Origin: JADCCX01 sp051649305
Lineage (GTDB): Bacteria > Pseudomonadota > Alphaproteobacteria > Rhizobiales > Beijerinckiaceae
Reading direction: 5' to 3'
DNA length: 64,000 bases
NCBI GenBank assembly: GCA_051649305.1
Contig: JBOFGV010000074.1
Location: 1-64,000 of the forward strand
The position numbers and the translations under genes are program-made. Under the pieces are notes generated by a model. It was given only the letters and a program-made list of their open reading frames with translations, did no database searches and had not been told where the DNA came from. Below, in pieces: positions 60,168 through 64,000 of the stretch (positions within the stretch are counted from its first letter, which is position 1; every line of letters begins with the position of its first letter).

Positions 60168-61316
60168 GTGAAGACAAAAAGCCCGGCCTTAGACCTGTCG
60201 TTGGCGAATGCACGGCGCATTTGGCTACATGCCCAGCGTCTGGATGAACGCACTCCGTTCGGTGCGGGGCCAGAGGCTACACGTGCTGCTGTCGAACACT
60301 TGGGCTACGTCCAGATCGACACAATCAACGTGATCGAACGTTGCCATCATCACATCCTTTTTTCGCGCATTCCCGATTACCGCCGCGACGATCTTCACAG
60401 TGCGCAAAGCACGGATCGTTCCGTCTTTGAATACTGGACCCATGCCTTGTCCTTTGTGCCCACGCGCGATCTGCGGTTCTTTGTGCGGGCGATGCGGCAG
60501 GACTGGCGCAAGCTTGGCTGGTTCAAATCTGTGAAACCAGCCGAAATCAAGAAACTTGTCGCGCGAATAGAAGCCGACGGACCACTGACAATTCGCGATA
60601 TCGATGACGATGTGCTTGTCGAGAAGAACCACCCCTGGGCCAGCCGCAAGCCGTCAAAGCGTGCCCTGCAGCTCGCATTCTATCAAGGATTGCTGACCAT
60701 CAGCGCCCGCGAAGGCATGCTGAAAACCTATGAACTTTCAGCAAGGCATTTTGGCTGGGAGGCAACGCCAAAAGCGGCAACAGAAACCGAGATCGCGGAC
60801 TATGTGCTCGACAGAGCATTGCGGGCGCAAGGGATCGTCAGCCTCGACTCGATCTGCCATCTCGATGCGCGGCGCAAGCCCGCCGTGCGCAGCCGGATCG
60901 AAGCGCGTGTCCGCAAGAGGGCCCTTGTTCCCGTCGCTCTCGAAGGTGCAGGCAAGCAGGATCATTGGGCCACGCCTGAGATTCTTGAGACTTTGCCGAA
61001 GGAAACAGCGCCGCTCGTGCATATCCTCTCACCCTTCGATCCACTCATCATCCAGCGCAAACGGCTCAAGTTGATCTTTGACTACGAGCATCGTTTCGAG
61101 GCTTACATACCGAAGGAGAAACGGGTGCTTGGATATTTTGCCCTGCCGGTTTTGATTGGCGATCAGATTGTTGCCGCGCTCGATCTCAAGTCAGATCGCG
61201 CCAACCGTAAGCTGCTGATTCAGCAATGGCACTGGATTGGCTCTGGCGTTTCAGGTGCGCATAAGTCCGCCATTGAGGATGAGCTCCAGAGGTTCGAGCG
61301 CTTTCAACTGGCGTGA
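60168..61316 (+). CDS. AlkX/YcaQ-family DNA glycosylase (HTH_42)
   Basis: The 382-residue protein belongs to the winged-helix HTH_42 superfamily. It has Gln49-Ile-Asp51 (VQIDTINVIERCHHHILFSR split by the conserved HHH), the QxD form found in YcaQ/AlkX rather than the QxQ of AlkZ. YcaQ unhooks interstrand cross-links made by nitrogen mustards. It starts at a GTG three bases after the TPR gene. It converges on an ogt gene, forming a small alkylation-repair block. Confidence 0.82.
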   Translation: MKTKSPALDLSLANARRIWLHAQRLDERTPFGAGPEATRAAVEHLGYVQIDTINVIERCHHHILFSRIPDYRRDDLHSAQSTDRSVFEYWTHALSFVPTRDLRFFVRAMRQDWRKLGWFKSVKPAEIKKLVARIEADGPLTIRDIDDDVLVEKNHPWASRKPSKRALQLAFYQGLLTISAREGMLKTYELSARHFGWEATPKAATETEIADYVLDRALRAQGIVSLDSICHLDARRKPAVRSRIEARVRKRALVPVALEGAGKQDHWATPEILETLPKETAPLVHILSPFDPLIIQRKRLKLIFDYEHRFEAYIPKEKRVLGYFALPVLIGDQIVAALDLKSDRANRKLLIQQWHWIGSGVSGAHKSAIEDELQRFERFQLA

Positions 61317-61342
61317 CAGCAAGCAGCTTCACTTGCTTGGCT

Positions 61343-61906
61343 TCACTTGCGTGGTTTCACCGCAAGTGGGAGATCCCCGAACAAGCCAGGTGCTTCTCCC
61401 GTCAGCGCTCCCTCAATCGCGAGCAACCTTAGCTTTGTCTCAACGCCACCATTTGCGGAAAAGCCGATGAGCCTGTCGTTTGCACCCATGACCCGATGGC
61501 ACGGCACTATGATGGGAAAAGGATTACGGCCAAGCGCCTGTCCGACACTTTGGGCCAGCTGTTTATTGCCAAGCTGCTGGGCAATCGCTCCATAGGTCAG
61601 TGTCTGGCCGGGCGGTATGGCGCGCGTCGCTTCGTAGACCCTCACCGCAAACGGATCGATCCTGCTGAAATCGCACATGATCGCATTGAGGTCAGTTTTT
61701 TCTCCTTCGAGCAGGGCCGTTATTGCTGCCATTGCACACAAAACAGCCGGCGGTGGTTCGCCACTGCTGGCACCTGCTTTCACCGCAATACGGCGGCTTG
61801 TTTCAGCTGGACTGTGTTCAGGCAGATGGGTTGCAACGATCACATCACCTGACCAAGCGATGCCGCAATCACCAAGCGCAGTTGGAAAGAGTGAGAAATG
61901 AGCCAT
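61343..61906 (-). CDS. ogt: Methylated-DNA--protein-cysteine methyltransferase
   Basis: The 187-residue protein has the acceptor site PCHRVMG with Cys136 and the ALGRNPFPIIV and GFSANGGVETKLRLL segments of the O6-alkylguanine transferase fold. It repairs O6-alkylguanine by suicidal transfer of the alkyl group to the cysteine. The N-terminal domain is of the Ogt rather than Ada type, with no regulatory HTH. It converges with the AlkX-like gene, 26 bases apart. Confidence 0.93.
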   Translation of the reverse strand: MAHFSLFPTALGDCGIAWSGDVIVATHLPEHSPAETSRRIAVKAGASSGEPPPAVLCAMAAITALLEGEKTDLNAIMCDFSRIDPFAVRVYEATRAIPPGQTLTYGAIAQQLGNKQLAQSVGQALGRNPFPIIVPCHRVMGANDRLIGFSANGGVETKLRLLAIEGALTGEAPGLFGDLPLAVKPRK

Positions 61907-61989
61907 AGCTCACCTATCACGCATAGCTGTGCGCTGTGTTCAAGTGTTCTTCTGAAATCTGTTCAGTTAGCTTGGAGCAAGGGAACGTC

Positions 61990-62090
61990 GGCAACCCCAA
62001 AGATACCAATGAAATTGACAATAAAGAGCTTGTGGTTGACCGAAACAACTCAACAGTCCGCTAAAGCATGGGCCGCCCAGTAGGTGGCAG
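61990..62090 (+). pseudogene. Decayed fragment of the TPR lipoprotein C-terminus
   Basis: Translated in one frame the stretch gives GNPKDTNE, KELVVDRNN, STVR, a stop (TAA), then SMGRPVGG. The end of the intact TPR gene reads GNPKDANE, KALVVDGNN, ATAR, Q, GMGRTGGG. About 21 of 33 positions are identical and the DNA aligns without large gaps, including GCATGGGCCGC. No upstream TPR sequence is recognisable. The rest of the 290-base gap between ogt and the HNH gene holds nothing else I can support. Confidence 0.75.
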
Positions 62091-62197
62091 ATTAGTAGAG
62101 TTCAGAGCTTATTCGCAACTTCTAATATCCAACTTATTATTTCGATTGTAGCTTAAAAGCCAAAAAAATGTTTCAAGCTTGATCCTAGGCCACGAAG

Positions 62198-63529
62198 TTA
62201 GTTTTTCTGACTGTCATAAAGCTCAACGACACATTCAACTTCAGAGAGGCATATCTCTCCTGATGTTACACTCACGCGCCACGTGCCTGTTTGATCCAAA
62301 GGTGCGCCGAGCATGCGGGGCCAAATGAATTCTCTTTGTGTTTCACCTAGGTCGGGAAGCTCAAGAGCTATACACGAGACTTCAACACCTGAGGGATCGC
62401 ACAACCTCAATTGCAAGCCACGTGTGAAACCGCTTTCAAGATGCCCCCAATTCGCCTTGCAGAGGCACGGCCAATTTGCACTAAATGGCAGCTGTGGAAC
62501 AAAGAATTTTGACCAACCACCTCCTAAAACATAAAAAAGACCGTCTTTGATTTCAATTGCATTGGCTATTATGAGGGTCGAAATCTGAAAACCACCCCGA
62601 AGTTCTTTTTCCGTTATCACCTGCCAGTCATCTGGCAATTCCCCTGACTTTGTTCTTTTGCCACCTGCAGCTCTGTAGACACGTTTTACATGACCATTCT
62701 TACTCTTTTGGATCAGAGTCGTATCCCCTCCCGCCTGCCCATGCTGACCTGGGAGTTGCGAAGCTTTGCCGCCACTGCCTACTTCGATTTCGAATGTGTC
62801 GCCCGCTTCGGCAAGGATTCTGCCATAAAACGTGTCACCTCCATCACCTCCATTCGCTGCAACTGCGTTAGGTCCAATAGCATCGGCACCAGCGCCTCCT
62901 GAGCCCGGTACAAGCTCATCGGGCTTTGGAACATAATCTGATAGACTTTCGAATTCATCAGGACTGGTCCCGTCCAAATAAGTTATATTACCACCATTGC
63001 CACCGTTTCCTGCCCTAGCACCGGGTCCAATCGCACCGCCTCCTCCTCCACCGCTTCCTGGCGCCCTTCCTCCCTCACCTCCAAGTGTCACTTTTGAGTT
63101 GATAATCGAAAGGCTAAAGTCAGGAAATGATGTAGCAAGCGTCTCCTCGGCCATTCTGTTCGTAAGACGCCAACCACTTATCGCTTCCTCGTGCTGCTTG
63201 ACTTGCTTTTTCTTCCACTCACGCAGAGTTCTCACAGGATAGGATCCAACATTTGCCTTATCATCAATTGCGCTTGCGTGTTTTGTGCAGAGCAGCAATA
63301 AATTAGCATCCGACCTGTTGTCATCAGAGGTCTGGTCAGCCTTCCATCTTGGGCCATTCTCGCTGCGGGCACAAATATGGCATATTCTCGAATTCAAAGT
63401 CCAAGCGCCGGATTGCTCGTCTTCGCGATAGAGTGCTTCATTGCAATCAGGGTAAGCGCAATTTAATGCTCGCGCATATAAGGACTTTGCTGTTGCGGCC
63501 GTAGGGTGCGGATGATCTGTCAATAGCAA
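62198..63529 (-). CDS. HNH nuclease-like protein with duplicated Gly-rich region and DUF6941-like domain
   Basis: The 443-residue protein has three parts. Residues 20-115 form an HNH-type domain: Cys24-x4-Cys29, Cys50-His51-Ile-Cys53, GPRWKAD, Asn76-LLLL-Cys81-x2-His84 and a following ID...TLREWKKKQ, the layout of standalone HNH nucleases often found in defence loci. Residues 148-280 are glycine-rich with two copies of AIGPxAxAxNGGxGG about 51 residues apart. Residues 315-440 (IANAIEIKDGLFYVLGGGW, LQLRLCDPSG, TGTWRVSV) resemble DUF6941. The start is a TTG; a second TTG two codons later has GAGAG six bases upstream. The DNA is AT-richer than neighbours. No partner gene is adjacent, and the function is unknown. 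Confidence 0.65.
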   Translation of the reverse strand: MLLTDHPHPTAATAKSLYARALNCAYPDCNEALYREDEQSGAWTLNSRICHICARSENGPRWKADQTSDDNRSDANLLLLCTKHASAIDDKANVGSYPVRTLREWKKKQVKQHEEAISGWRLTNRMAEETLATSFPDFSLSIINSKVTLGGEGGRAPGSGGGGGGAIGPGARAGNGGNGGNITYLDGTSPDEFESLSDYVPKPDELVPGSGGAGADAIGPNAVAANGGDGGDTFYGRILAEAGDTFEIEVGSGGKASQLPGQHGQAGGDTTLIQKSKNGHVKRVYRAAGGKRTKSGELPDDWQVITEKELRGGFQISTLIIANAIEIKDGLFYVLGGGWSKFFVPQLPFSANWPCLCKANWGHLESGFTRGLQLRLCDPSGVEVSCIALELPDLGETQREFIWPRMLGAPLDQTGTWRVSVTSGEICLSEVECVVELYDSQKN

Positions 63530-63726
63530 CTCTCATTAAAAAAACTGTTAATTATGAACATCAAAACGCGCTCCATTTCATCAAATAATATTCATATATT
63601 ATCTTTCATACTTGCGAATACTTTTCAAGCGGCTTCGCAATCCACACCTCCCTTCAATCGCCTCTGGATATCAATCCCATCATCACAATGCGTTGGCGAT
63701 GAGCGGCCAGCACCACTACTCTCCCC
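63530..63726. other. AT-rich intergenic stretch
   Basis: The 197 bases between the HNH-type gene and the EamA gene are markedly AT-rich near 63530-63620 (for example AAATAATATTCATATATTAT). They must contain the promoters of both divergent genes. No operator or RNA was recognised. Confidence 0.5.
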
Positions 63727-64000
63727 ATGATGACAAGACGCGACTACGCCCTTTATGCCACGGCGGTTTTTTGCTGGGGTACCAGTTGGATTGCCCTGCG
63801 CGTACAGGCGGTCAGCGTTGAACCGGTCATCGCCGTTTTCTGGCGGTTTGTCTTTGCCACGATCCTGATGTTTCTCTGGGCGTTGTTGCGCAAGGATAAC
63901 CTGCGGTTTGATCTGAAGACGCACGGCTTTTTCGTTACTCTTGGCATGTGCCTGTTTTCCTGGAATTTTCTGGGGACCTACTATGGCTCGCGGGCGATTC
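63727..64000 (+). CDS. EamA/DMT-family transporter, N-terminal part (cut by window end)
   Basis: The frame from ATGATGACA codes MMTRRDYALYATAVFCWGTS, then WIALRVQ and PVIAVFWRFVFATILMFLWALL, ending at the window edge after about 91 codons. This is the first repeat of an EamA-type drug/metabolite transporter with the usual WG/TSW motif in TM1 and a WR(F) motif in TM2. An ATG pair leaves the start ambiguous by one codon. Confidence 0.85.
   Translation, partial: MMTRRDYALYATAVFCWGTSWIALRVQAVSVEPVIAVFWRFVFATILMFLWALLRKDNLRFDLKTHGFFVTLGMCLFSWNFLGTYYGSRAI

Noticed and set aside
1..64000. tRNA or rRNA genes
   Set aside because: No T-loop/anticodon arrangement or rRNA segment was found on reading the gaps; a covariance search would be decisive.

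Overview
The window reads as a chromosomal segment of an alphaproteobacterium, most likely of the order Hyphomicrobiales (Rhizobiales). Pointers are the ECF sigma/anti-sigma pair beside a subtilase, an indolepyruvate:ferredoxin oxidoreductase followed by a 7Fe ferredoxin, the alpha-2-macroglobulin/PBP1C pair, the order cpoB-tilS, etfQO beside a family-4-like uracil-DNA glycosylase, xdhAB, and several dispersed inverted repeats between genes. Most of it is housekeeping or catabolic backbone. I see no rRNA, tRNA, CRISPR array, integrase or insertion sequence. The species cannot be named from the sequence.

Layout. 1-4 kb: DUF6065 gene; an ECF sigma/anti-sigma operon divergent from a secreted S8 protease, with what look like mirror-image ECF promoters between them. 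4-8 kb: indolepyruvate:ferredoxin oxidoreductase plus FdxA. 8-11.3 kb: DUF1007/NicO metal transport facing a cobalt-type nitrile hydratase operon. 11.3-18.7 kb: PBP1C and alpha-2-macroglobulin. 18.9-24 kb: hmgA, cpoB-tilS, a TauE/SafE exporter and an orphan cheZ. 24-28 kb: L,D-transpeptidase, a small helical protein, a HerA-like ATPase. 27.6-33 kb: FAH-family and UxaA-family sugar-acid enzymes, malate synthase, GST. 33-38 kb: pal, a CrbS-like SLC5 sensor kinase, an acylpyruvase. 38.5-43 kb: etfQO, uracil-DNA glycosylase, leuB. 43-51 kb: small membrane protein, acetyltransferases, accA, a voltage-gated channel with an unusual filter, CDF exporter, cysteine-cluster protein, amidase, rsmE, and an MBL-fold protein with broken metal ligands. 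51-58 kb: xdhAB, fhs, pheS. 58-64 kb: DUF4160/DUF2442, rpsU, TPR lipoprotein, AlkX-like and Ogt DNA-repair genes, a decayed TPR-gene remnant, a multidomain HNH/glycine-rich/DUF6941-like protein, and the start of an EamA transporter.

How the genes work together. Aromatic amino-acid breakdown recurs (hmgA, indolepyruvate oxidoreductase and ferredoxin, FAH-family proteins, GST). The same palindrome, arms ending in AGTT / starting with AACT around an 8-bp spacer, sits 20-28 bp before hmgA, etfQO and the MBL-fold gene, which suggests one MarR-type regulon across 30 kb. Acetate/C2 metabolism is represented by malate synthase, the CrbS-like kinase and accA. Metal handling (NicO, DUF1007, CDF) sits beside the cobalt enzyme.

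The most accessory-looking part is the right end (about 61.9-63.7 kb). There a single large gene joins an HNH-type nuclease domain, a duplicated glycine-rich segment and a DUF6941-like beta domain. It is flanked by AT-rich sequence and a pseudogene fragment. This is the best candidate for an undescribed system, possibly defensive, but that role is inference.
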